This document shows positions 19,606-27,589 of a stretch of DNA of 27,589 nt, piece after piece. The DNA comes from Chara braunii (Eukaryota; Streptophyta; Charophyceae; Charales; Characeae): positions 1,021,758-1,049,346 of the forward strand of contig BFEA01000283.1 in the NCBI GenBank assembly GCA_003427395.1, in the 5' to 3' direction. Below the pieces are notes generated by a model that was given only the letters and a program-made list of their open reading frames with translations, searched no databases and had not been told where the DNA came from. Positions within the stretch are counted from its first letter, which is position 1. Each line of letters starts with the position of its first letter. The position numbers were made by a program, and so were the translations under genes.

Positions 19606-20129
19606 GGATTCTCTCTTGTCAGTCACTATGATGTATTACGACATTATTATTTATTAGTGACTACAGTCCCCGATGGCTGCTCCCTGCATACTCTGTGTAC
19701 TACTCTTTAGTCTCGTATCTCTAGTCATACTCTTGCAGAATCTGGTTTCTAATCTTCTCATTTTGTCAGTGTCAATTGCTCTATGTTGCATGTTTGTTAT
19801 TTTTCCTCATTATTTTATGCAGGTTACACTCAAGGCAGCTTAAAGGACTCCTGAATGATAGGAACTCTGCTGACCTTGAGTCTATCCTTTATACGGGGTC
19901 AGGTGCAGGCGATAAACCCGAACGTCTCACTCTAAGCCGCGTCGCCGCTGGCAGGAGGGATAACCCTGACTACTCGGTTGTATGACAAAGTGTGACTGCC
20001 TCTGAACACATCTCTATTTTTTATACCTATCAAAATTCCTGCATGACAGTCTGCCAGTCCTCCAACCCACTGAGCCCGGTCCCGGGGAAGGACATCTCAC
20101 CGGACCCTTGGAGCAGTGGGGGCGCGACA
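19606..20129 (+). other. Non-coding stretch ending at a possible 5' LTR end
   Basis: No supported gene. An intron-like pyrimidine tract ending TTTTATGCAG (about 19821) precedes a short open stretch up to 19985. The region ends in GCGCGACA (20122-20129), with CA just before the PBS as expected at an LTR end. If that is right, the 5' LTR would include much of the DNA upstream. I could not find its start. Confidence 0.35.
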
Positions 20130-20133
20130 AAAA

Positions 20134-20151
20134 TTGTGCCGTTGCCGGGGA
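20134..20151 (+). other. Primer-binding site, tRNA-Asp type
   Basis: The 18 bases ending GCCGTTGCCGGGGA match the complement of the plant tRNA-Asp 3' end (TGGCGCCGTTGCCGGGGA) at 16 of 18 positions. LTR retrotransposons use this site to prime minus-strand DNA. It lies four bases after a CA and about 2.8 kb before the gag ATG, so it fits the element downstream. Athila-like plant elements are known to use tRNA-Asp. Confidence 0.75.
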
Positions 20152-20170
20152 CTCAAAAATCTTGAGTCCC
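20148..20170 (+). other. Perfect 9-bp stem-loop overlapping the PBS
   Basis: GGGACTCAA (20148-20156), loop AAATC, TTGAGTCCC (20162-20170). The left arm uses the last four bases of the PBS. Such a structure could control primer annealing. Confidence 0.7.
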
Positions 20171-20377
20171 TGGGAGCGGACCTTGGTCACAATATTATGT
20201 GACTAGGCAGCAATCTAGTACAAGGTCTGGCTCAGGTCAGAAAGACTTTTGGCTACAGGAGCCCCGAGAGGAGGGGCCTCTTGCAGAGAGCTATCTGAAG
20301 TGATTTAGACCTGCAAGCAAGGGTTTGGAATTTGTTTTTTGGACCCTTCGCTTGAGAAGTCCATAAATCAGAAACAG

Positions 20378-20776
20378 ATGATGACTGAAGAGTATAATGT
20401 CCTAGAAGCCTTAACTTTTGTCACCTGCGGTGGTGCTTTCCCTTATATGTTTGTCAAATGCATTACTTGTGTGAAAAGTACAACGACTGTGCATGTGCTT
20501 GTCTCTAGATTCCTTGACACTGATGACTATGATATTCGACCCTACATCCTAGAAGGGACTGATCGGGATCCGAGTTTCTTTACCAACTGGGATGTCATAG
20601 TGGAGTGTGTCAAAGCCGAGAGGAATCAGTTGAGACAGCAAGGGATAAAAGCGAGTTGGAGCTTACTTCCTAGGATTTATGAGAAGATTCCTACCCCGCC
20701 AGTACCTAAAGGATTCTATGATGGTTGGAACTGGCAGCCGATCATCAATGCAGCACTGAGGAGGCAAACCTGGTAA
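20378..20776 (+). pseudogene. Pre-gag module, copy 1
   Basis: First of five related unknown modules. Key blocks: EALTFVTCGGAFPY (GG codons from 20429), VHVLVSRFLDTDDYDIRPY, SWSLLPRIYEKIPTPPVP, and NWQPIINAALRRQTW ending at TAA 20774. The conserved Trp is TGG at 20732. This copy has an ATG at 20378 and is open for 132 codons. There is no signal peptide and no known catalytic motif. Function unknown. Confidence 0.6.
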
Positions 20777-20810
20777 GTAGTCAATGTGAGCAGTAACGAA
20801 AGCGATATAG

Positions 20811-21179
20811 GCGCTGACTAGAATCACAGCTGGGGGTGTCTTGCCGTATGTCATTGAGAGGTGTGTGACTTGTGAACACGACTCGGTGATCTTGTACGTC
20901 CTTGTAGCACGGTTTCTTGATACGAATGACTATGATGTGAGGCCATATGTATTTGCTGAGACAAGGAGAGGGATCGATTACGAGGCATGTTGGATAGCTG
21001 CTGCTGAGTATGTTCTAGATGAAAGGCTGTTGTTGAGACAACGAGGGAAGAAAGTGACTTGGAGTGTTCTGCCTAGAGAGTTTGAGAGATTCCCAAGTCC
21101 GCCTGTGCCCGCTAGCTTCTGCGATGGGAAGGACTGAGGACCAATCCTCAACGTGGTACTTAGGGACCGAGTGTGGTGA
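20811..21179 (+). pseudogene. Pre-gag module, copy 2
   Basis: Opens after TAG 20808 with ALTRITAGGVLPYVIERCVTC, then VLVARFLDTNDYDVRPY, KKVTWSVLPREFERFPSPPV and, after TGA 21135 at the conserved Trp position, GPILNVVLRDRVW. Closest in sequence to copies 1 and 4. No ATG is seen at the expected start, so it may once have been fused to copy 1 in one polyprotein. Confidence 0.6.
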
Positions 21180-21182
21180 GCC

Positions 21183-21509
21183 ATGCCAAGAGATGTCTAC
21201 GCTACTGATGACGGAGAGGGCTTCTACTTCGAGGTCTATCTAGATGAGCAACGAGCGACTGTCATCGGAGCTGTGAGAGGATGCGACACTAGGCTAGGTG
21301 GGCGTGGCATGGTAGAGCACTACCTTGAGCTTATGCGGGCGACTGCTTTTAGAGCAATTACGGATCAGACTAAGATTAGGCATTTGCTGGATTGCAAGAG
21401 TTCGGATGGCAGGAGAGTGATGCTGCATGCCAGAGATAAGACCATTTTATCTAGACAGCATCATGCGGACAATCTGGCTAGAGGCGCTAGGAGCAGCCCA
21501 AGGCAATAA
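21183..21509 (+). CDS. Unrecognised frame inserted between modules 2 and 3
   Basis: An ATG directly after the module 2 stop, in the same frame, opens 108 codons (MPRDVYATDDGEGFYFEVYL onward, basic C-terminus rich in Arg and His). It does not carry the module blocks, and it accounts for most of the extra spacing between modules 2 and 3. Function unknown. A weak likeness to frame B (19168-19605) is noted. Confidence 0.4.
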   Translation: MPRDVYATDDGEGFYFEVYLDEQRATVIGAVRGCDTRLGGRGMVEHYLELMRATAFRAITDQTKIRHLLDCKSSDGRRVMLHARDKTILSRQHHADNLARGARSSPRQ

Positions 21510-21544
21510 TATTTGAGTGTGAAAACTCTACGTCAATTGCGACT

Positions 21545-21930
21545 GTGACCATTGGTAGAGGATGGTTAAATAAAGTAACTGAGATTGATAGCTCGTTCGA
21601 GATATTGAGACACGACGCCTGTAAGGAAGGGCGTTTAGTATTCTATGTTCCAATGGTCAAATTTCTCGAGACTGACGAGCTTGACGTGAGGATTTATGCT
21701 CAGGAAGGAATAAAAGAGGAAGAAGGCTATTTAGAGTGTCTGAGGAGAGCGTACATTCACCTATCGAGGATAACGGAGTTACTTCGAAGCTTGGATGAGA
21801 AAGTGACTTGGGGGAAACGAGTCAGGCAATTTGAAAGACTCCCTGGTTTCCTGACTACGGATAGCTTTACTAACACGAGAGACTGAGCGCCTCTTCTACA
21901 AGCTATTGCCGTGGTTGGTAAGGCAAGAGA
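21545..21930 (+). pseudogene. Pre-gag module, copy 3 (most diverged)
   Basis: The GGAFPY start is replaced by IDSSFEILRHDA, but FYVPMVKFLETDELDVRIY, EKVTWGKRVRQFERLPGF and, after TGA 21884 at the conserved Trp position, APLLQAIAVV keep the module order. It lacks the SPPxP string. Function unknown. Confidence 0.55.
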
Positions 21931-21974
21931 GAATGACTTAGTCATGCGACCGAAGATTCTGTTTTCCGATACCT

Positions 21975-22565
21975 TTGTTCGACGATTTGAAGTCCAAGAC
22001 GAGGCTTCTTAAGAATTTTCCCTCACCTGACAATGGAAAGGAGCTTGTTATGGCTGAGGACTATGCTGGTTTCTTAGGAAGCAAGCATAGTTGGGAGAAG
22101 GCTGAAGGAAGCGAATTACCAAATATTAATTCTTCGGTCATCTCGCGATTACTCAGGGATTTAGAGCCCCTCACGGTAGGAGGAGCATTTCCTTATGAGA
22201 TTGAGAGGTACACTGTCGTAGCTATACCTGAAGCAGAGGAGAAAGTGGATGTGTTAGTAACTCGCTTCCTAGAGACCAATGAATATGACGTACGTATATA
22301 CACTCTAGTGACTAGAAAGATTTGGCGGCGGTATACTGGGTGTCACGAGTGGGCACTTAGTCACGTCTGTAAATACAGAGACGAACTCAAGAAGGAAGGT
22401 AAGAAAGTTACCTGGAATGTGGAGCCTTCTGAGTACGAGGGTTTTCCAAGTCCTCCTATTCCATATAGCTTCGTCAATGGTGAGGACTGGGAGCCTATTC
22501 TTAATGTCGTTTTAAGAGATAGGAAGTGGAGTAGTGTCAACATTGACGATTCAGGCACTGGATAG
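21975..22565 (+). CDS. Pre-gag module, copy 4 (best preserved)
   Basis: Uninterrupted 196-codon frame. An N-terminal extension of about 65 residues precedes the module: LEPLTVGGAFPYEIERYTVV (GG codons at 22179), VDVLVTRFLETNEYDVRIY, KKEGKKVTWNVEPSEYEGFP, SPPIPYSFVNGEDWEPILN, VVLRDRKW, with Trp TGG at 22488. A downstream ATG lies near 22050. It is the best reference for the family. The mix of charged residues and no transmembrane segment suggests a soluble protein. I recognise no known domain. Confidence 0.6.
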   Translation: MFDDLKSKTRLLKNFPSPDNGKELVMAEDYAGFLGSKHSWEKAEGSELPNINSSVISRLLRDLEPLTVGGAFPYEIERYTVVAIPEAEEKVDVLVTRFLETNEYDVRIYTLVTRKIWRRYTGCHEWALSHVCKYRDELKKEGKKVTWNVEPSEYEGFPSPPIPYSFVNGEDWEPILNVVLRDRKWSSVNIDDSGTG

Positions 22566-22602
22566 GATTAGACGGATCATGGGGGTCGCTAGGGACTAGG
22601 CA

Positions 22603-22928
22603 ATGTCTGGTTACTGTCCGGCAGTCACGGCAGCACTAGACACCTTGGTTCCATTTACCAGTGGAGGAGCCTTTCCCTACAAGATAGAGCGCTGCATATC
22701 CCTGGAAGAGAAGCATGCCCCTGGGAAGGCGTATGTCCTTGTAGTGAAGTTCCTCAACACTGGTAAGTATGATATCCGACCCTATGTCCCTTCACTAAGG
22801 GAGAAGGGGTTCCGATTGTGTTTGACGGGTTCCCCGAACCAGTTTTGTCGGAAAGTTTTACCGACGGCAGAAACCGAGAACCAATTCTAAACGCAATCAT
22901 AAGAGAGAACAGGTTCAGGAAGAAATAG
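22603..22928 (+). pseudogene. Pre-gag module, copy 5 (internal deletion and frameshift)
   Basis: Frame 1 gives LDTLVPFTSGGAFPYKIERC (GG codons at 22663) and YVLVVKFLNTGKYDIRPY. The middle of the module, including the KKVTW block, is deleted. The end continues in frame 0 as GFPEPVLSESFTDG and EPILNAIIREN to TAG 22926. The conserved Trp position is CGA (22875). It ends 25 bases before the gag ATG. Confidence 0.6.
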
Positions 22929-22953
22929 GAGTTTAACCAGTAAATCGGATAAA

Positions 22954-24969
22954 ATGGTCAGGGGACCGGACGCAAGACAGAACCATATTAGTTCCTCCGC
23001 ATGTGATGGAGAAGTGACCACTACGATTGTTCTACAAGAAATGTTGAAGAAGATAGAGGCCATGAAGACCGGGATGAACATTATGAATGTTCGTCTTGAC
23101 CTTCCAAGAGCTAAGGTACCTCTAGAGAACATACCCTGCTTTGATGGAACCAAGGTTAGGGAGTTCCTGGAAGACTATGATGTCTTCGGTATGAGCCACG
23201 GTTGGTCGGACAAACATAAGTTAAAAGCTCTGCTAGCCTATGTTGAGCCTAAGATGAGGGTGTCGGTGACAAAAAGGATACAAAGACTCACAACATAGGT
23301 CGAGCTTAGACAAAAGATGCTGGAAGAATATGCAAAGTATGACGTTCCAACGACCATGCAAAATTTGTTGGAAGTGCGACGTTCAAAATATGCAACCCTT
23401 GATCAATTCCTAGAGGATTTTGAGCGGGTTGCGCGGAGAGTACCCTTCCTGGATGAGGCCCAGAAGTGTCATGTCCTGCTAACTAATTTCGCAGAGGATG
23501 AAAGAAAAAGTGTGGTAAGCCGCGCTGCTCATTATCCTCTGAAGTGGGATGAAGTGGTTGAGATGGTCCGTGAACTACCTTCGGTGTCAAACCGGAAGTG
23601 GTCTCTGGAACAGATGAAAGCAATCACTAGTGCAAGAGAGGGAAATGTTGAGGCAGCTAAGGGAGGAAACTTGAAGGCCGAAGAGATCTTTGGTCTTCTC
23701 GTTAAGCTTGGTAGCTTCGAAAAGTTAACCCTTCCTGCCCCAGCAACTCAAGCACTTGTTGGAGCCGAAGAAGGTAAGGTAGAAAAAAAGAAGGAGAAGC
23801 AAAAAGAGGAGAGTGAAAGTGAGGGTGAGAGTAGTGATGATGACGCTAGGCGAAGGAGAAAAGAGAGACAAAAGAAAAAGCGCGACCGGGATTGGAAGAA
23901 AGATAATAAGAGCCGAGATTGGCAAAGGAGAGATGACCCCTTCCGATGTTATTATTGTGATGAGGAAGGCCATACTATAACTCGATGTCCTTTACTAGAG
24001 AAGGAACTCGAAGAAGGGATTGTCATGAAGAATGTCAATGGGCACGTCCGTGATGCCAATTGGAACAAGATAGATTTCCGAGTCAAAGGAGGGATGCGAG
24101 CAGTTGTCCTAGAACAGGCTAGGGCCAATAAGGATAAAAAGAAGAAGGCTAGAGTTAATGTTATTGCCTTTGATAATATGCTACCTCCGGAGATAGTGGC
24201 TCGAGACGACAATCCCGGAAGTCAAAGTCTGAATGTATCTCATATCAGCCAGAAAGAGGTCGAAGAGAAAAAGCGAGAGAAGGCTCAAAGAGAGCTACAC
24301 CAGCTGATAGATGGAACCAAGGACCTAGTGAAGGAAGAGAAAGGAAAGGAAGCTGCCGGGAAGAAGAGAAGGGTGGTCTTGAGATCCGAAGCCGAGGAAG
24401 GGATCTCGATAGATGAAGTAGTAAAGAAATTGCTCGAGGAGACCGAGATCACCCTATCCTGGAAAGAAGCAGTAGCCTTGGTACCTAAAATTATAGAAGA
24501 ACTTAAGAAGATGGTTGAGAGGCGGAAAGTAGAGATCAATAGCCTAAGACTCTTCCCTCAGCATGTGGAAAGAGCCCCGTCTGGTACCAAGATGAGGTTT
24601 GGCAATATGTCGTGCGGATATTTGAATATCACCGTAAATGACGTGAAGGTTAGAGCCCTAGTGGACTCTGGGGCTGAGATGGTGCTTATGTCCTCGGCCA
24701 CAATGAGATCATGTGGAATTGGAATAGATAGGAAAGTCAACCACCAGCTCTCCAATATAGCCGGATTCTTACCATTGGAAGGGTTCATTGATGATCTGCC
24801 CATCCGGATTGGAACTTTACGGGCGGAGATCCTCTGTTTTGTGGTCCCCAACTTGGATCAAGACTGCATTTTTGGAGCCCCTTGTCTACATAGAATGGAG
24901 GCTTGTGCGTTCTTTGGCCATGATGGGGCAGCCTGGCTTTCTCTCCAGGGTCCTAACAATGGTCAATAA
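22954..24969 (+). pseudogene. Gag-protease of the second Ty3/gypsy element
   Basis: ATG 22954 in good context (AAAATGG) opens a 671-codon frame broken only by TAG 23296, where related gags often have Trp. Residues 50-200 are the gag capsid-like part (IPCFDGTKVREFLEDYDVF, GWSDKHKLKALLAYVEP). A highly charged Lys/Glu/Arg stretch follows, then a zinc knuckle CX2CX4HX4C at 23947-23988 (about residue 332). After a second charged helix-rich linker comes an aspartic protease with LVDSGAE (DSGA at 24664-24675, about residue 571) and the downstream IFGAPCL block. Gag packages the element RNA and the protease cuts the polyprotein. Protease and gag share one frame. Two stops (24967, 24970) end it. Confidence 0.9.
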
Positions 24970-24978
24970 TAGGCTTTT

Positions 24979-25272
24979 GTGATAAGTGATAGGCATCACG
25001 CTCGTCATCAGCGACATGTTAACTCTCTTAAACATGGAGAATCTGACAAGTTGATTGAGGAAGTACGAGCAAAACTGAAACAAAGTGGAATAATAGATGA
25101 AAAGATAATGATCAGGGTGAATGATATTGAGAAGATGCTCAAGCTTTTGGATAAAGAGAAAGAGTTGGACGACAAGAGAGAGATGGAAGGGTTCAAGGAT
25201 GTTGTGAGGGCAGCCAAAGCTGGCACAATGCAGCTCACCTTCTCTGCGACTGGTCTTTTTTTAGGAAAATAG
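24979..25272 (+). pseudogene. Coiled-coil-like segment between protease and pre-RT linker
   Basis: In the same frame as the protease after its two stops. 97 codons rich in Lys, Glu, Leu and Ile with heptad-like spacing (LIEEVRAKLKQ, VNDIEKMLKLLDKEKELDD). It ends at TAG 25270 after a T7 tract where the frame changes. It is not recognised as a known enzyme domain. Confidence 0.5.
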
Positions 25273-25514
25273 TCACCAGGTCTAAGAGGAAGTATAAGCG
25301 TAAAGGCGTTAAGAAGAATCCGGTGGCCGTCTTGACAAAGAAAGATAACAATGAGGCATTAGAGAAGGAGAGAAAGATAATTAAAAGATTAAGAAAGGTT
25401 GCATTTAAAGGAGGGAGAGTTACCCCAGAGAGGTTCAAGATAATGAAAGTAGGGGCTGATGACTTCCTTCTGCCAGCTGAGAGGGATTTCATATACGAAT
25501 TATGTATCTCAGGG
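25263..25514 (+). pseudogene. Pre-RT linker of pol
   Basis: Frame 0 carries SKRKYKRKGVKKNPVAVL and GGRVTPERFKIMKVGADDFL then LPAERDFIYEL. In one class of Ty3/gypsy pol proteins such a linker (basic KK.. PVA, then TxERL, then FLxPxER) lies just before the RT fingers. Here it runs straight into RNase H sequence, so RT is absent. Confidence 0.65.
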
Positions 25515-25846
25515 TGTTTAGACACTATGTTATGGGACGGAGATTCATCCTAAGAACGGATTCAATGACGGTAATCGGAGTTGTTAAGTGGCATCAACAG
25601 CTAGATGCTACGGTCAGTAGGTGGATAGCTCACATATGGACGTATGATTTTGTATTGGAAAATGTACCTACTGAAAAGAATCGAGCCGATGGATTGAGCC
25701 GCGTAGGATGGGGATCAATAGATGATGAATCTCTTGAGGAGGCACCCTTCGTTGACGAATTCCTTATGGAAGACGATGATGAAGGACTACCTCCAGCTCC
25801 CAGTTGTTATACAGATTCAGCCATGTCAACAAGCAGGGAAGACTGA
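25502..25846 (+). pseudogene. RNase H domain, C-terminal part
   Basis: Frame 2 starts at the deletion junction with YLRVFRHYVMGRRFILRTDS, followed by WIAHIWTYDFVLENVPTEKN and RADGLSR, the usual end of the Ty3/gypsy RNase H. The N-terminal half with its first acidic residues is missing. TGA 25844 interrupts the frame, which continues into integrase. RNase H would remove RNA from the RNA/DNA hybrid; this copy is truncated. Confidence 0.85.
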
Positions 25847-27355
25847 TGGGGAGAAAAGGAAGACCCTTACCTTCATTATCTCCTAACTCGAGAGGATGAG
25901 GAGGAAGGATGGTACGGCATGGTAGAACAATCTGCTGTTGCAGCTCATGAGCTGGCAGAGAGTTCAAGGATGGCTGAGCGAAGGATGAATGAGATAGAGG
26001 ATGAGCCGGATGATCAGAAACAAGATAAGGACGCTGAAGAAAGATTTAAGAAGGATGAGTATGATGGGGAATATAAGAGGATCGGTATGGTAATGAGCAG
26101 TAATCAGTTGGATGAATTCTACCATGAGAAGATAAAGAGAACCTTTAGGCTGCGTAGGGGTCACCTTTTCGTGGATGCTAAGGAAGGATTACCGCCACTG
26201 AGAGTAGTGTGTGGTAAGGAAAGGCAACTAGAGGTGATCGCCGTACTACATGAGGGTCTAGCAGCGGGTCATAGGGTTGCTGATGCTACATACTATAAAG
26301 TATCTCGACTATATCACTGGGATGGTCTAAGGGATATGGTTATGAGATATTGTAAGTCGTGTGAAGCCTGTCAGAAAAGGTCTTCTATGAGATTGATTGA
26401 ACGCTTATACCCCACGGTTCTTGTTGAACCTGACAGTACTGTTCACCTTGATCTAATTACTATGCCACCTGGTAAGGATGGAATGAAATATGTACTAAAC
26501 ATGAGAGATAACATGTCTGGTTATGTTGAAGCAAAAGTCATTCGTAAGAAAACTGCAAAGGCAGTGGCAGATTGGATCGAGGAAATTTATCTAAGGTACC
26601 CCTTCATATGTGAGTTTGTGGCTGACTAGGGATCAGAGTTCAAGAACGAGATGGTCAGGAGGCTCATGTTCAGACTTTGAGTCAAGATCAGATTTGTGAC
26701 ACCATATCAGCCTCAGGCTAATGCACCAGCGGAAAGAGGTCACAGGACACTAAAGGATGCTATATCAAAATGGTGCCAAGGCGACTCCAAGAACTGGCCA
26801 TCTTTCTTGAGGGTGACTGTCTATGCTGACAATGTGACTGTCAAACGGACTACAGGTTATGCGCGCATTACACTCTGGTATGGCAGATATGCTACTTATC
26901 CCATTAAGAACCTAGTTGAGACCTGGACCCATGAGGCACAGAGAGAGTCGTACTCCACACAGGAGTTACTGAGGCTGAGGATCAAGCATATCAAGGAAGT
27001 GGATGAGGCCATAATTGAGGCCACAAAGAGGATGTCAGACAACAGATTATCTGATCAGGCACGGTGCAACAGCAAGAGGTACATCAGGAAGGAACGACTT
27101 CAGGTCGGAGATATTGTACTTCTATATCATACATCTCTCGAGACACAGTGGACCAAGAAATTGGAGGCCAGGTGGATGGGACCATTTAGGATCATCAGAG
27201 AGGTTGAAGGCAAGGCCTATGAGTTAGCAGAGATGGATGGTACGAGATCCCATGGTATAGTATCCGGCTCCCGGCTCCGAAAATTCATACTCAGAGATGC
27301 AGATTTTATTCCGAGTTCGGGCAGAGTGATGAGGCGAGGCCCGAGAGCCGTCTAG
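25847..27355 (+). pseudogene. Integrase of the second Ty3/gypsy element
   Basis: Frame 2 from RNase H to 27355. The zinc domain has H111, H118, C148 and C151 (counted from 25919). The core shows Asp178 in HLDLITMP, Asp236 in CEFVAD and Glu in PAERGH, with 35 residues between the last two if the TAG (26627) and TGA (26678) are counted as residues: a DD35E arrangement. NAPAERGHRTLKDAI and RWMGPFRII (GPY/F-type) follow. No chromodomain is seen at the end, unlike the relic at 10199-11434. The TAG sits where Gln or Asn usually stands and the TGA where Gly is expected. Integrase would insert the element cDNA into the genome. Confidence 0.9.
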
Positions 27356-27367
27356 CATCAGCCCAAA

Positions 27368-27589
27368 CATGCTGAGACGTGGCCAGTGTGCCCTCAGCAT
27401 TTGTTGGGACATGGTGAGAGTGCCGCCAGCTTCAGATGATTATAGGCTGGGATGTGGACAGTGTGTCGCCATCTTCAGTTGACGACGATTATACGCTGGG
27501 ATGTGGACAGTGTGCCGCCAGCTTCAGTTGACGACGATTATATGCTGGGATGTGGACAGTGTGCCGCCAACTTCAGTTGATGACGATTA
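27368..27589. repeat. Tandem array, 49-bp unit, open at window end
   Basis: GCTGGGATGTGGACAGTGTG with CCGCCAGCTTCAGTTGACGA starts at 27446, 27495 and 27544, 49 bp apart, after one or two more degenerate copies. It starts right after the integrase stop and may be the 3' untranslated region or the beginning of the 3' LTR. Confidence 0.85.

Larger units (their letters stand above)
20134..27355 (+). mobile_element. Ty3/gypsy retrotransposon lacking reverse transcriptase
   Basis: The order is PBS, five-copy module region, gag with zinc knuckle, aspartic protease, pre-RT linker, RNase H C-terminus, integrase with DD35E and a GPF block. The whole RT and the start of RNase H are missing at a junction near 25500-25515. 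The 3' LTR would be beyond the window. Damage otherwise consists of scattered stops and a few frameshifts. The region between PBS and gag resembles the extra upstream ORF of Ogre-type elements in position only. Confidence 0.85.

Noticed and set aside
20772-20829. Possible 55-bp intron (CTG|GTAAGT to CACAG) between modules 1 and 2
   Set aside because: Splicing it out would remove the start of module 2 (ALTRIT), which is conserved with the other copies.

Overview
The window looks like a repeat-rich stretch of a eukaryotic nuclear genome. There are no bacterial operons. Its content is decayed transposable elements, long microsatellites, minisatellite arrays, intron-like signals and one assembly gap of Ns. 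A streptophyte (land plant or charophyte alga) is the best guess, based on a Rep/helicase Helitron, a chromodomain-type Ty3/gypsy relic, and a second Ty3/gypsy element with a tRNA-Asp-like primer-binding site. The sequence does not fix the species. No intact host gene is recognisable.

Layout. 1-1640: CT microsatellite, then a decayed stretch with three 49-bp copies of a small Gly-Thr-Tyr/CxxC-like module. 2070-9481: a Helitron relic on the + strand: a basic and RS-rich N-terminus, zinc finger, Rep (HUH, paired Tyr), PIF1-type helicase with a ruined Walker A, then a long unrecognised reading frame (7748-9481) that is better preserved than the catalytic part. 9600-10080: (GA)n and (CT)n facing each other. 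10199-11430: the integrase/chromodomain end of a Ty3/gypsy element with a polypurine tract. 11435-14800: LTR-like or intergenic DNA with no convincing gene, but with a minus-strand splice-signal pair, three stem-loops and a TATA box in the loop of a palindrome. 15275-18470: five different minisatellite arrays almost back to back, one holding the N gap. 18487-19605: two adjacent unrecognised frames. 20134-27355: a second Ty3/gypsy element with PBS, five diverged copies of an unrecognised ~125-residue module, gag, zinc knuckle, protease, a pre-RT linker, RNase H and integrase. Its reverse transcriptase is missing. 27360 to the end: a 49-bp tandem array that runs off the window.

How the parts relate. 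None of the elements can be autonomous as written. The Helitron has many in-frame stops and no Walker A lysine, the first gypsy relic is only an integrase tail, and the second lacks RT. Most interruptions are single nonsense changes in frames that otherwise stay open, and many fall where a tryptophan is expected. The most novel-looking content is the five-copy module family between PBS and gag, the Helitron C-terminal frame, and the two adjacent frames upstream of the PBS. I recognise none of these. Family assignments come from motifs read by eye; no database search was run.
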